The notes under the pieces are model-generated. The model ran no database searches and was not told the DNA's origin. It saw nothing but the letters and a program-made list of their open reading frames with translations. The position numbers were made by a program, and so were the translations under genes. A stretch of 64,000 nt of DNA from Tribonema minus (lineage: Eukaryota; Sar; Xanthophyceae; Tribonematales; Tribonemataceae), in contig JAFCMP010000139.1 in the NCBI GenBank assembly GCA_017506865.1, positions 116,554 to 180,553 of the forward strand, in the 5' to 3' direction. Below, piece after piece: positions 12,100 through 22,634 of the stretch (its first letter is position 1; every line of letters starts with the position of its first letter).

Positions 12100-13240
12100 G
12101 TGATCGCTAGCCACATGGTATGCGCGCAGTGCAGTCTGCACCAGGTTTCTGCATATCTGACAGGATGTGCAAGCGAGTGCTGCGCTTGGCATCAGAAGTG
12201 CCTAAGTGCACGGTGTGCTGGCTTACATGGTATGTCAAGGTTGCCCAGCGACTGCTGATTTGGTGGCCTTGTCGCCCCCAGGCTAATGTACTTATGATCT
12301 TGTATTTATAGCAGCCCCAAGGTGGGCTTGATGCGTTGGATAAGATTGCAAAAAACTAAAATCGGACGGGCCCTTAGAGCCCTGCGTTGCAGGCTTGTAC
12401 TAGACTCATGGGGGGCAGACACAGCGGCACCCAGTCTGAGCCACACCTATCGTAGCCGATGTCTCCATCTCTTGAGCGAAAACGCCGGAGGACCGCGGTT
12501 ATGCCTCTAGTTTACATTTGGGCCAGAGGCGCCCGGTCCTCGATTCCTTGCCTAAGCACGCCGCTGACGTGCCTGGCCGAGGTTCTCTTTCTTGCGTGTT
12601 CAAGCAAACGATCTACAGTGTGCCCTGATGCTATCCGTATCCCCATGTTCCAATATCCCCTGCTGCTGCCCAAAGCCGTATCCTCACCACACGCGACTCC
12701 GCAGCTCCTGCTCACAGCCAGCATCTCCCATCCCCTTGCTGCCTGATGCACCCTCGCCACCATCAGCGCCACCGCGAGCGCTGCCGCACCTCTCGGTGCT
12801 AACGAGCAGAGAATGTACTGCATGCATCGGACAGGCACGTAGCTCGTGTATGGAGCCAATGTGTGGGTACACGCCTGCAGAGTTGACTCTTTGCCCAGAT
12901 TTGACACATTTGACATGTGTGCATCATTGCCTGATGCAAATTGGCAGCACCTGGTGTACGGTACCCACAGTTGTGTTATAGTTGTAAGAAATATGCCACA
13001 GTGTTGATTGTTTGCAATCGATGAGGCTGTCTAAAGTGGCCCGGGGGCCGAGGCATCGCTTTTATCGTTTTCTTTTGGGTCGTTTTCTTGCCATTCAGGG
13101 CCTCACAGTGTCACACTGAGTGATGACTATGGATCCAGACGTGTGTTTTGCACCGCTTGTAGTCATGCGGTGAAAATCATGTCGTGGATTTGTGATGTTA
13201 CGTCTGATGAGGTAAATGTTCATCACAGATGACGCTCTCT
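12100..13240. other. 3' region of unit 1 and upstream region of unit 2
   Basis: Non-coding duplicated sequence related to 16.9-17.3 kb, 21.98-22.1 kb and 24.5-24.8 kb. No gene is seen. Confidence 0.5.
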
Positions 13241-13243
13241 ACT

Positions 13244-13256
13244 AGTACATAAGCTT
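13244..13256 (+). repeat. Target-site duplication, left copy
   Basis: AGTACATAAGCTT directly precedes the retrotransposon and is repeated exactly at 14667-14679. The uninserted counterparts in units 3 and 4 have no such repeat. Confidence 0.85.
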
Positions 13257-14666
13257 CAGCAGCAACGGCAGGCGGCGCAGCTGCAGCACCAGCGCACGCA
13301 GCAGCGGCAGCCGTCAATGCAGGCGCTGCGCGTTCCACACCAGCAATGCTACAAGGCGCAGCAGCAGCAGAGGTGGCGCGCCTGCCCCTCATGCGGACGA
13401 TCGCCACAGCTGCCACATCTCTACGTGCAGCAACAGGTGACAAGCTGGAACATATACTGCCACCAGCGCTAACGCCACTGCAGCAGCAACCACCTACGCA
13501 GCAGCCGCCGCTGCGGCCGACAGCAGGTGGTGGCACTGGTGCGGATGCTGCTTGCGTACTTGACGCCAGTGCTCTGCAGTTGCATTGTAGCCTGAAGCGC
13601 CCCAATCAGAGTGCGCTTGCAGATGCCGTCGCTACCGAGCTTGCAGATAAGGTGGAGGCGGACCTGCAACAGCTGCCGCAGGGCACGCAACGCATGCAAG
13701 CACTTGCTCGATTCCGGTCGCAGCGCCACATGCACTCGATCGGCATGGCATTCCTCAACGAGCCCATGTACTCCACAACGGCTTCGTTCGATGGCCTATC
13801 CTGGCAGCTGGCCGTCAAACGCGCCATCGGAGTAGAGGAGCAGACGGCAGGCTGCAAGCTGTGCGGGAAGTCGCCGGGCGGCACCCTGCATGCACGGCTG
13901 TGTCAAGCGCCACGCGTCAAGGCGCACGACACCATCGTCCACAAAAGCGTCAAGAGGGCCACGCAGCGCATCCTGCGGCAATACCTCAAAACGGGACTGG
14001 TGGACGAGGACTACACGCCGTTTCTGGGGTCCGCCGGGCCGCCGGGGAGTCGCAGGATGGACATCGTGCTGCCTGCCGACGCCTTCCCGGTGATCGGCTA
14101 TGACGACCCGACACGCCACCTACCGCTCATGGTGGACGTTACCTGCTTCGAGGCACAGGTGGCGTCGCGGGCGGCGAAGACTGCAGCAGACCCCGAGCGA
14201 TGCTGCCGCGACCAAGAGGCCGCCAAGACTACCCACTATTCTGGTCATTATGATCAGAATTGCTACAAACTTGCCACTTTGGCAATAGGGTCATTTGGCG
14301 GCATCGGGGAGCAGGGGCGGAAGCTGCTGGAGGCTGTGGCGACGGAGTATGCCAGCAGGATGTCATTGCCCGGAGGAGCGCGCCCTAAAGCTCTCAAGGG
14401 CATCGCCCTGGCGCGCTTACGCTCGGCACTGTCGGCAGCGCTCCACATGGCGTACTCTGGCCGTGTCATGACACACATGGCAGAATCCAGGGGGGGGGGG
14501 CACATGGAGGAGGACGTAGGGGAGGACCCCGAGATGCCATTTGGCGGCGGCGGCGTTTGAGTGGTTGTCGTTGCGACACTTTCAGACTGTCATACGACAT
14601 GTAGATCCCTTACAGCTAGATGCCAATCATCTGGGCTTTTTCGCGCCCTGAGCGAGAATTAATAAA
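13257..14666 (+). mobile_element. 5'-truncated non-LTR retrotransposon with restriction-like endonuclease
   Basis: A 1410-bp insertion bounded by a perfect 13-bp target-site duplication and absent from the matching positions of units 3 and 4. It carries one open frame that is already open at the left junction, as expected when reverse transcription stops inside the coding region. The 3' end is a short non-coding tail ending GAGCGAGAATTAATAAA. The reverse transcriptase domain is missing; only the C-terminal part of the element protein remains. A second fragment of the same family lies at 31084-31240 on the other strand. Confidence 0.85.
13259..14560 (+). CDS. C-terminal part of a non-LTR retrotransposon protein (CCHC knuckle plus endonuclease-like domain)
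   Basis: The frame is open from the insertion junction; the first ATG is at 13346, giving 404 residues. In order it shows an Ala/Gln/Pro-rich stretch, a conserved helical region, and a zinc knuckle CKLCGKSPGGTLHARLC of C-x2-C-x8-H-x3-C type. A segment SRRMDIVLPADAF followed by PLMVDVTCFE comes next. A CCHC knuckle followed by R-x-D-I and D-V-x motifs is the layout of the PD-(D/E)XK restriction-like endonuclease found at the C terminus of R2, CRE and related retrotransposons. The protein would nick target DNA to prime reverse transcription, but this copy lacks the polymerase and cannot move by itself. It is not a host gene, although an unbroken frame suggests recent arrival. Confidence 0.7.
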   Translation, partial: AATAGGAAAAPAHAAAAAVNAGAARSTPAMLQGAAAAEVARLPLMRTIATAATSLRAATGDKLEHILPPALTPLQQQPPTQQPPLRPTAGGGTGADAACVLDASALQLHCSLKRPNQSALADAVATELADKVEADLQQLPQGTQRMQALARFRSQRHMHSIGMAFLNEPMYSTTASFDGLSWQLAVKRAIGVEEQTAGCKLCGKSPGGTLHARLCQAPRVKAHDTIVHKSVKRATQRILRQYLKTGLVDEDYTPFLGSAGPPGSRRMDIVLPADAFPVIGYDDPTRHLPLMVDVTCFEAQVASRAAKTAADPERCCRDQEAAKTTHYSGHYDQNCYKLATLAIGSFGGIGEQGRKLLEAVATEYASRMSLPGGARPKALKGIALARLRSALSAALHMAYSGRVMTHMAESRGGGHMEEDVGEDPEMPFGGGGV

Positions 14667-14679
14667 AGTACATAAGCTT
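14667..14679 (+). repeat. Target-site duplication, right copy
   Basis: Exact 13-bp repeat of 13244-13256 at the 3' end of the retrotransposon. The duplicated-unit sequence resumes immediately after it. Confidence 0.85.
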
Positions 14680-15216
14680 AACAATTGTAGCACATGTGCA
14701 GCCAGCAGCACAATGTCATCTACAATAGGCAGACACTGACTGCAATTGCAACCACAGAGAGCAACATCACGTCGGGGGAGTGCAGTTGTGCCTGTAAGCC
14801 TGCTTGACGGCAAGCCTGCTGTACATGCACCTAGTAGGTCCTACTTTGCACACACCTGGATGAAGCCAGCACTGCTTTGCGCGGAGGGTCTCGGCAGCGC
14901 GCGTACTGTTGGTAATCGGGTCATAATTTCCCTTCCTCAGCTTTCAACCGAATATAAAAGATTATCTTTAGGTCGTTCTGGCCACGGGCGATGGCGCGAG
15001 CTCGCCAGTTCTCCTCATTCAAGCCTGTACCCAGAAACGCCCCCTGTCGCTGCCAGGTTCTGGTCTGGGTTTTTTGCAAAAGGTGCCTTGTGCGTTACGC
15101 CTCGGCGGCTGAGACCTGCTCTCTGCAAGTCTTGGATTTCGTTGATATCACAGTCTACTGTGAAGCGTGCCCTAGCTGCCTTTAGCTCAGGGTGACCTCG
15201 CCAGAATTTGCAAGGA

Positions 15217-15233
15217 GGACTCGCCTACTTCAA
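15217..15233 (+). promoter_or_regulatory. Shared upstream element, copy 2
   Basis: GGACTCGCCTACTTCAA about 190 bases before the start of ankyrin copy 2, identical to the motif ahead of copy 1. Confidence 0.4.
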
Positions 15234-15419
15234 CTTGCAGAATAAACACCCTTAGCCAAAGAGAGAGAGACACATAGCCAGAGCCAGCAAGTTCTCCCCT
15301 CTTGTTGCCTATTGCACCCACGCCATCAACGCCGCCTGCAGCGCTGCCGCACTTCTCGGCATCAACGAGCAACGCGAAAGACTGCCGACAGGGTCAAATT
15401 AGTAAGCATCATTTACAAC

Positions 15420-16433
15420 ATGGCGCAGCAGCAGCACACCGCTGCTGAGAGCCCCAGCCTGGATTCTTCCCTTGCTCCCTACATCCTGGCCTGTCTATGC
15501 CCGTCCCTCATGATCAGGAGCACATGCCGGGCTTTCAACTGCGCTGCGACAAAGCAGACCACGGTGGCGCAGGAAGCCACCTGCAGCACCAGACTGTTCT
15601 GTTGGGCTATCGAAAACGGCTTGAGCCCAACGGTGGCGCGGGATTCCTGCATCTGCCGTGGCGACCCTGATGGACTGCTTCTGCTCCGCAGCCATTTCGA
15701 CCTGCCGCTGCGACCCGACCACGCTTATTGCGCCGCCAGAATAGGCCATGTGCGGATGCTGCAGTGGCTGCTAGAGCTTGAATGTGCTTCTCGCGGTGAT
15801 ACGAACTTATGTCGCTCTGCCGCCGAGGGAGGGCAGCTGGAAGCGCTGCAGTGGCTTCGCCAAACTGACAGCACCTGGAGCAGTTCAACATGCTCGGCTG
15901 CGGCGGCAGATGGACACCTGGAGGTGTTGCAGTGGGCGCACGCCAACGGCTGCCGCTGGAGTGAGAAGGTCTGCTCAGCGGCAGCGGAAGGCGGGCAATT
16001 AGAGCTGCTGCAGTGGGCGCGCGCAAATGGCTGCCCCTGGAGCAAGCGGGTCTGCTCAGGGGCGGCATCTGGCGGGCACCTGGAGCTGCTGCAGTGGGCG
16101 CACGCGAATGGCTGCCCCTGGGACCAAGAGGTCTGCTCAGCGGCGGCAGCAGGCGGGCACCTCGACGTGCTGCAGTGGGCGCGCGCCAACGGATGCCTGT
16201 GGAGCGAAAGCGCATGCTACGATGCTTTGGGGGACGGACACTGCGATGTGCTGCGCTGGGCGCTCGCAAACGGCGCTCCCCACGACCACGGGCGGCTGTG
16301 CTGGTACGCTATGCAAGAGTGTAATGAATCTAATGATTTAGGGTGCCATGACAAGATAGTAGAGATTCAGGGCGCCTTGACATGCTGCACTGCGTGCGCG
16401 ATCATGAGTGCCCCGTGGAGGCTTCTACCATAG
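15420..16433 (+). CDS. Ankyrin-repeat protein with F-box-like N terminus, copy 2
   Basis: Intronless, 337 residues. The start at MAQQQHTAAESPSLD is chosen because it is shared with copies 3 and 4; the frame is open further upstream but without similarity. An F-box-like helix region (SLAPYILACLCPSLMIRSTC) covers about residues 15-45. A linker with conserved CICRGDPDGLLLLRSH follows, then about seven 27-residue ankyrin-like repeats with the core LQWARANGCPW. It ends with a conserved cap (LRWALANGAPHDHGRLCWYA) and a cysteine-rich tail LTCCTACA. F-box/ankyrin proteins usually recruit substrates to SCF ubiquitin ligases. That role is inferred from weak similarity only, and ankyrin repeats alone indicate protein binding. 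It has the fewest repeats of the four copies. Confidence 0.8.
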   Translation: MAQQQHTAAESPSLDSSLAPYILACLCPSLMIRSTCRAFNCAATKQTTVAQEATCSTRLFCWAIENGLSPTVARDSCICRGDPDGLLLLRSHFDLPLRPDHAYCAARIGHVRMLQWLLELECASRGDTNLCRSAAEGGQLEALQWLRQTDSTWSSSTCSAAAADGHLEVLQWAHANGCRWSEKVCSAAAEGGQLELLQWARANGCPWSKRVCSGAASGGHLELLQWAHANGCPWDQEVCSAAAAGGHLDVLQWARANGCLWSESACYDALGDGHCDVLRWALANGAPHDHGRLCWYAMQECNESNDLGCHDKIVEIQGALTCCTACAIMSAPWRLLP

Positions 16434-17309
16434 CAATGTGTGAAACTGGCAGATGGCTAAGTGAGAGCGCGCCAATGCATGCTCAGCGCCTTGATGCCGG
16501 CCAGTTGTTCTTGTTCTCATACGAGTGCAGAGTCAGGCAGGAAGGGCAGCGCTTCTCACTTCAAGTGGCAGGATGGCGAGTGCATGCATGCGTTTGTACA
16601 GGAGAAGAGCGAAGTTCATGTAGACCTTCATATTGCAAGTTCAACCCGCAAGTTGTATGCCGGAGCGCAGAAGTTCATTCGACACACTTTGAAGCAACAG
16701 AGCAAGCGCGTGCGATGAGCTGATTGCTGTTCTTCTTTTTGTGCTGTTTGCCTGACCTTCCGTAATTGTCTGACGACGTTTCATGCGCATGACAACTTCT
16801 TTCATACGAGCAGCATGATTTCATCATCTTTCAAGCGTAGGCTGCCTTTGCAATTGCTACCACACAGTATGCGCGCGCAGTGCAGTCTGCACCAGGCTCC
16901 TGCATATCCGACAGAGTGTGCACTCAAGTGCTGCGCTTGGCATCAAAGGTGCCTAAACACACGCTGTGCTGGCGTACGTATGACAAGGTTGCCCAGCGAC
17001 TGCTGACAAAGCAGCGTGGCTAGGGCTTGGTGACACTGTCGCCCCCAGGCTAGCATGCTGCATGTATTGGTCAGGCACGTAGCTTGTGTATGGTCCAGGA
17101 GCCAATGTGTGGGTACACAACTGCAGCGTTGGCTATTTGCCCAGATTTCCAGATTTGTCGCATCTGACATGTGTGCATCATTGCCTGACGCACATTGGCA
17201 GCACCTGGTGTGAGGCACACACAGTTGTGTTGTAATAGTTGTCAGAACCGTGTTGATTGTTTGCAACCAATGAGGCTCTCTCACTCGGGCCTGGGGCATC
17301 GAACTAATG

Positions 17310-19295
17310 CAGTATATGGTGGTGCCAACTGCCGTACGTACGACACTGTGTGGCACGATGAGCGCTGCTTCCGCTGTTGACCCCTTTGCGCCTTGGCACA
17401 GCCATGGGGCGTAGAGATACCAGCAGCAGCAGCTAGCCTTTGCGCAGGCTAGCTGCGCGTCACCCTAGGAATGACGCCTCAAATTGAGCGCTATGACGAA
17501 AGGGCAGCGGCTCAGCACGATGACGTAAGAAGCACTATTTCCAAACACGTCGTCAGAGGTGCTTGATGTGAGATGCTGCCTTGCTGAGCACTGTGCAAAG
17601 TAGTATTTGCAGGCATCTGCAGGAGGAGCAGAGATGTCATGCAGGATGCCAGAGTGCAAACCAGCTGCTGTGCTTTACATTAAAGCATGCATCCACACAT
17701 TTGTTGAGGTAGACAAACTCACACAAGAATCATCATGCAAGTTGAGGTTGGCAGTGCCAGGCGCCATTGGTGAAGTTCCAGTTGAAGTTGAGGGTGGCAT
17801 TTTTATAAATCAAGGCAGGTTCCACTTGGCAATGGCAGTTGTGCTCTGTGGACATTCAAGGCAGTAGGCAATGCATCACAGCACCAAGTCGTACAAACGA
17901 CAATCACCAAAAGTTGACACGTTGGCCACTGCAAAAGAATGGTCCACACACATGGCATTACTCTAAGAAGGAACATCAAATCAGTGGCAGGTAGGCACGC
18001 CTACAAACTTCACACTGCCTACCACACACACACAGAGCCCCAGACAGGTGGTGCATGGGGAGATCAAAGAATTCTGACCCGTGCGCATACCCGCAAAGAA
18101 CACTACTGCACCGACCAAACAGGTGCTACACAGTGAGATTAAAAAGACCTACGGACCCGTGCGCACACCAGGAAATAGCACTACTGCACCCATCCACACA
18201 CACAGAGCAAGGCGTTGTAGGCCTGCTCACGTCCTCCAAAAGTGAGTCAAGCCCAAACAGAGTCGTGGTTTGCAGCCGACTGTGCAATGCACCCCGCTAA
18301 ACTGCCCATGGCCACGCGTGCGCTGCTCTCGAAAGGCGCACACGAGCCACATGCGCTGCTGCCCACCCCTGTTTGTCGCTCGATGACAACAGAGGAGGGA
18401 CTATACAGGGACGCCTGAGACCCCGCAGGCTAGCTCACACGCCAGGCTTTACGGGCACACGAACATGTACAACTTGCAGCTGGCTGCATAGAGACGGGGC
18501 GTCTAGGGCGGGGCGCCTGCACGGCTCCTCAACCGCCGCCGTAAACCTAGGTCACGCGGTGGTATCTTTCAAATCTTTGAAGTGGCAGAGCTACCGCCGC
18601 TGCTGAGCAGTGCTGCCCTGTGCCGCCCATTGACGCAGCGCCGCTTACGGCACACGAGGATCCGAGAGGGTGATGTAGTCTAGTCGCTATGGCCGCCGTC
18701 AACGCCGATGCCGCCACCGCCCGGCGCTGGCGAGTGTTGTGCTGGCAGGGGCAGCTCGTGCTCAGGCGCTCCCGATGCAGATGTTGAGCGCTGCTGCTGA
18801 GTAGTCAGAATGGTTGAGCACTGCTGCTAATCCTGCCAAGCGTGCTGCACAGCACCTGCACAGTGCTGCAGAGACAGGAGAGGCGCACACGCACTGGTGA
18901 GCAACGGCCTTTGACTCACATAATGACCATGGTCCATAGCTAAGGGGCTTTGTTGCTTGTGTCAACAAGCGCTTCACGCATGCAATCACCACTCCTGATG
19001 TTAGCGTTCAAGGTTGACGTGGTTCCTTTGGCAATCAGACAGTGGCACGCAATATCTGTACGTTAGCCGCTTCAAACACGAAATTTGAAGTCTCGTCAAG
19101 ATAGAGTCACAATGACGCTCTGCATGAAGCGACCGCACCACGAAACTTTAAAAAGTATGGCACATAGTGACTCATGTAGCGCCTCAAACATGTGTACTGT
19201 AAGGTTTGCAACAAGTCAATGCCGGCAGCTGGTGGTAGGTCATGAAACCCTGCACAGGAGCATTGGTCATCCCAGATAAGGCGAGCTCGCGAGCA
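17310..19295. other. Extra sequence between ankyrin units 2 and 3
   Basis: About 2 kb with no counterpart in the other units; similarity to them stops near 17300 and resumes near 19297. It contains short imperfect repeats (GACCCGTGCGCA...CACTACTGCACC near 18077 and 18157) and no convincing gene. It may be an insertion or the remains of a fifth unit. Its edges show no obvious terminal repeats. Confidence 0.45.
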
Positions 19296-19656
19296 ACACA
19301 GTGTCACACTGAGTGACTGTGGGTCCAGACGTGTGTGTTGCACCCCTTGTAATCATGCAGTGAAGATCATGTGGTCGATTCTTGATATTCTGTCTGATGA
19401 CGTAAATGTTCATCACAGATGACGCACCCTATGCTTGTGGCACAGCGGCAGCACAGCCACAACAGCAGACACTGCAAACTTATCTGCAACCACAGAGGGC
19501 AACATCACGTGGGAGACTGCAGTTATGCCTGTAAAGCTGCTTGTCGGCTGACACCTAGGATCGCAAGCCTTGAAATGTCGATGATAGCGAAGGCTATTGT
19601 GAAGCGTGCCCGCCTGCCTTTGCAAGCTAGAGTCCCCTCCGAATGCACGCAAACAA

Positions 19657-19673
19657 GGACTCGCCTACTTCAA
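19657..19673 (+). promoter_or_regulatory. Shared upstream element, copy 3
   Basis: GGACTCGCCTACTTCAA about 175 bases before the start of ankyrin copy 3. Confidence 0.4.
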
Positions 19674-19845
19674 CCGAGTGATTTTGCTTGACTTGACTTA
19701 TTTGACAGCCCCAGCAAATTCTCCTCTCTTGCTGCGTACTGCACCCACGCCGTCAACGCCGCCCGCAGCGCTGCCGCAGTTCTTGGTATCAACGAGCAAT
19801 GCGAAGGAGCGCAGGCATCAAAATCAGCACCATCTCCGACACAAC

Positions 19846-21144
19846 ATGGCGCAGCAGCATACCGCTGGGGAGAGTCCTATTTTGGACGCCTCCCTTGCTC
19901 CCCACATCCTGGCCTTTCTACCCCCGTCCTTAATGATCAGAGGCACCTGCCGGGCTTTCAACTGCGCTGCAACAAAGCAGACCACCGTGGCGCAGGAAGC
20001 CACCTGCAGCACCAGTCTGTTTGTTTGGGCTATAGACAACGGCTTGAGCCCAGAGGTGGCGCAGAAGTCTTGCATCTGCCATGGCGACCTTGATGGACTG
20101 CTGCTGCTCCGCAGCCACTACGACGTGCCGCTGCGCCCCGATCACGCTCATTGCGCCGCCAGAAGGGGCCATGTGCGGGTGCTGCAGTGGCTGCTAGGGC
20201 AGCGCCTTGCTTCTCGCCTCAATGCGGACATATGCCGCTTTGCCGCCGAAGGAGGGCACCTGGAAGCGCTGCAGTGGCTGCGCCAGACTGGCAGCAAGCG
20301 GAACAGTCTCACATCATGCGCTGCAGCAGCAAGATATGGGCACCTAGAGGTGCTGCGGTGGGCGCGCTCCAATGGCTGCCCCTGGGACAAGCGGGTCTGC
20401 TCAGGGGCGGCGGCAGGCGGGCACCTAGAGGTGCTGCAGTGGGCGCGCGCCCAGGGCTGCCCCTGGGACAAGGGTGTGTGCTCAGGGGCGGCAGCAGGCG
20501 GGCAGTTGGAGGTGCTGCAGTGGGCACGTGTCAACGGCTGCCCCTGGGACGATCGCACCTGCTCAGAGGCGGCGGCAGGCGGGCATCTAGAGGTGCTGCA
20601 GTGGGCACGTGTCAACGGCTGCCCCTGGGACGATCGCACCTGCTCAGAGGCGGCGGCAGGCGGGCATCTAGAGGTGCTGCAGTGGGCGCGCACCAATGGC
20701 TGCCCCTGGGACGAGAAGGTGTGCTCAAGGGCGGCGGCAGGCGGGCACCTATTGGTGCTGCAGTGGGCGCGCATCAATGGCTGCCCCCGGGATGCACTCA
20801 TGTGCGGCGAGGCCGCGATGTACGGGCACCTGGAGGTATTGCAGTGGGCCCGCGCCAACGGCTGCCCCTGGGATGAGATGTGCGCCCATGCTGCGTCACG
20901 AGGCAACCTTCACACTTTGAGGTGGCTTCGTGCAAACGAGTGCCCCTGGGGCGCGGAGACGTGTGACAATGCTGCATTTAGAGGACACCTCGAGGTGCTG
21001 CAGTGGGCGCGCGCCAACGGATGCCCGTGGAGCGAACACACATGCTACCTTGCTGTGTTGGGAGGATGCCACAGTGTACTGTGGTTGGCGCTCGCAAACG
21101 GCGCTCCCCACGACCACAAGCAGCTGTGCAGGTACGCTACGTGA
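19846..21144 (+). CDS. Ankyrin-repeat protein with F-box-like N terminus, copy 3
   Basis: Intronless, 432 residues from the conserved MAQQHTAGES start; the frame is open about 240 bases further upstream, but that part is not shared. The F-box-like segment ILAFLPPSLMIRGTCRAF and the CICHGDLDGLLLLRSH linker match the other copies. About eleven 27-residue repeats follow. Two neighbouring repeats, at 20521-20601 and 20602-20682, are identical over all 81 bases, so the repeat number changed very recently. The C-terminal cap is LWLALANGAPHDHKQLCRYA. Repeats at the two ends are diverged while the middle ones are nearly uniform, the pattern expected from unequal exchange. Function is probably protein binding, possibly as a ubiquitin-ligase adaptor. 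Confidence 0.82.
   Translation: MAQQHTAGESPILDASLAPHILAFLPPSLMIRGTCRAFNCAATKQTTVAQEATCSTSLFVWAIDNGLSPEVAQKSCICHGDLDGLLLLRSHYDVPLRPDHAHCAARRGHVRVLQWLLGQRLASRLNADICRFAAEGGHLEALQWLRQTGSKRNSLTSCAAAARYGHLEVLRWARSNGCPWDKRVCSGAAAGGHLEVLQWARAQGCPWDKGVCSGAAAGGQLEVLQWARVNGCPWDDRTCSEAAAGGHLEVLQWARVNGCPWDDRTCSEAAAGGHLEVLQWARTNGCPWDEKVCSRAAAGGHLLVLQWARINGCPRDALMCGEAAMYGHLEVLQWARANGCPWDEMCAHAASRGNLHTLRWLRANECPWGAETCDNAAFRGHLEVLQWARANGCPWSEHTCYLAVLGGCHSVLWLALANGAPHDHKQLCRYAT
20521..20682 (+). repeat. Perfect 2 x 81-bp tandem duplication inside ankyrin copy 3
   Basis: Two adjacent 81-base units are identical. Each encodes one 27-residue ankyrin-like repeat, so the duplication keeps the frame. Confidence 0.9.
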
Positions 21145-21717
21145 GGGAGCACAGTGATGAAGGCTGCCTTGACATGCTGCACTGCGTGCGTGCTCGTGAG
21201 CACCCCGGGGACGCTTCCACTATACGATGTGCGAGAAAGTCGGGCAGATAGCTGAGTGCGCGCACGCCAGTAGGTGCTCAGTGTGATGTAATGCCGGCCA
21301 GCAAGTTTTTGTTCTCACATGAGTGCAGATTCAGGCAGGTGGGGCAGCTCTTCTGATTTCAAGTAGTAGGATGGCAAGTGCGCATGCACCTGCATACAGA
21401 AGTGGCAGGAAGGGCGAGGTTCGTGTTGACACCTACATGTTGCAAGTTCGAACCACAAGCTTGTATGTCTGAGCGCACAAGTTGGATACTTCTATGTAGC
21501 CGTACTTTGGAGCAGAAGCGTGCTGCGAGCACCGTGCCTGCATGCATCAGATTGCAAAACAATGACTTTGGCAAGGCAAGTGCGCACGATGATTTTATTT
21601 TTTTTCGTTTGCCTGCCCTTCTGCGATTGTCCGATGTTATTGCATGCGCTTGACCACTGCTTTCATACAATGCTGGGCGGCATGATTGCACCATCATTGA
21701 AGGATAGGCTGACATTG

Positions 21718-21836
21718 TGATCGGTACCACGCTGTATGCACGCAGTGGAATCTGCATGCTGTATTGTGTGTGCACATTGTGATCGGTACCACCTTGTATG
21801 CACGCAGTGGGATCTGCATGCTGTAATTGTGTGTGC
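21718..21836 (+). repeat. Two-copy 60-bp tandem repeat
   Basis: GTGATCGGTACCAC...GTATGCACGCAGTGG...ATCTGCATGCTGTA occurs twice in tandem with few differences, in the 3' region of unit 3. Confidence 0.75.
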
Positions 21837-22464
21837 CAGATATATGCACATGTGACAGGGTGTGCACGCCAATTGCTGCACCCGGCTTTTTGCCAGAAAT
21901 TTACACATGGGAGGCTGCCACACGAATGTCGAGCTTGCTCAGTGACTGCTGGCGAAGCAGCGTGGCGAGGGCTTCTGAGTGACTGTGGATCCAGACCTGT
22001 GTTTTGCACCCCTTGTAGTCATGCGGTGAAGATCATGTAGTGGATTCCTGATATTCTGTCTGATGACGTAAATGTTCATCACAAATGACGCACTCTATGC
22101 TTGTGGCACAGCCGGCAGCACATCTACAACAGGCAGACACTGACTTCAACTGCCAGTGCCACCACTGCAGAGGCCAATACAGGGGAGGAAGTGCAGTTGT
22201 GCCTTTAAACCTGCTTGTCGGCAAGCCTGCTGTACATGTACCTACTTTGACGCATACACCTGGATGAAGCCAGCACTGCTTCGCGCGGAGGGTCTCGGCA
22301 GCGCGCGAACTGTTGGTTAACGGGTCATATTGCCAGCTTTCGACAAAAAGCGATTATTGCCAAGGTGGCGTTCGCCACAGGCGACGGTGCGAGCTTGCCA
22401 GTCGCATATCTTAGTTCTGTCCTCATTCAGGTCTATCCAGAAGCTGCAGGTTCTGCAAAGAGGA

Positions 22465-22477
22465 GGACTCGCCTACT
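22465..22477 (+). promoter_or_regulatory. Shared upstream element, copy 4 (shortened)
   Basis: GGACTCGCCTACT about 170 bases before the start of ankyrin copy 4; the last four bases of the motif differ here. Confidence 0.35.
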
Positions 22478-22634
22478 GACAGACCAGTAAGCCAGCAAGT
22501 GTGTTTTTTCTCCCTCTTGCTGCCTATTGAACCGACACCCAGAGTGCCACCCCGTAGCGCTGCCGCACATCTCGGTGCCAACGAAGGACCACCGAAAGCT
22601 CATCAATTCAGCGGCACCATCATTCAAAAGCAAC

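Noticed and set aside
13346-14560. Ordinary host gene
   Set aside because: It lies between exact 13-bp duplications in a segment absent from sister units, and a fragment of its 3' end occurs elsewhere with its own target duplication.
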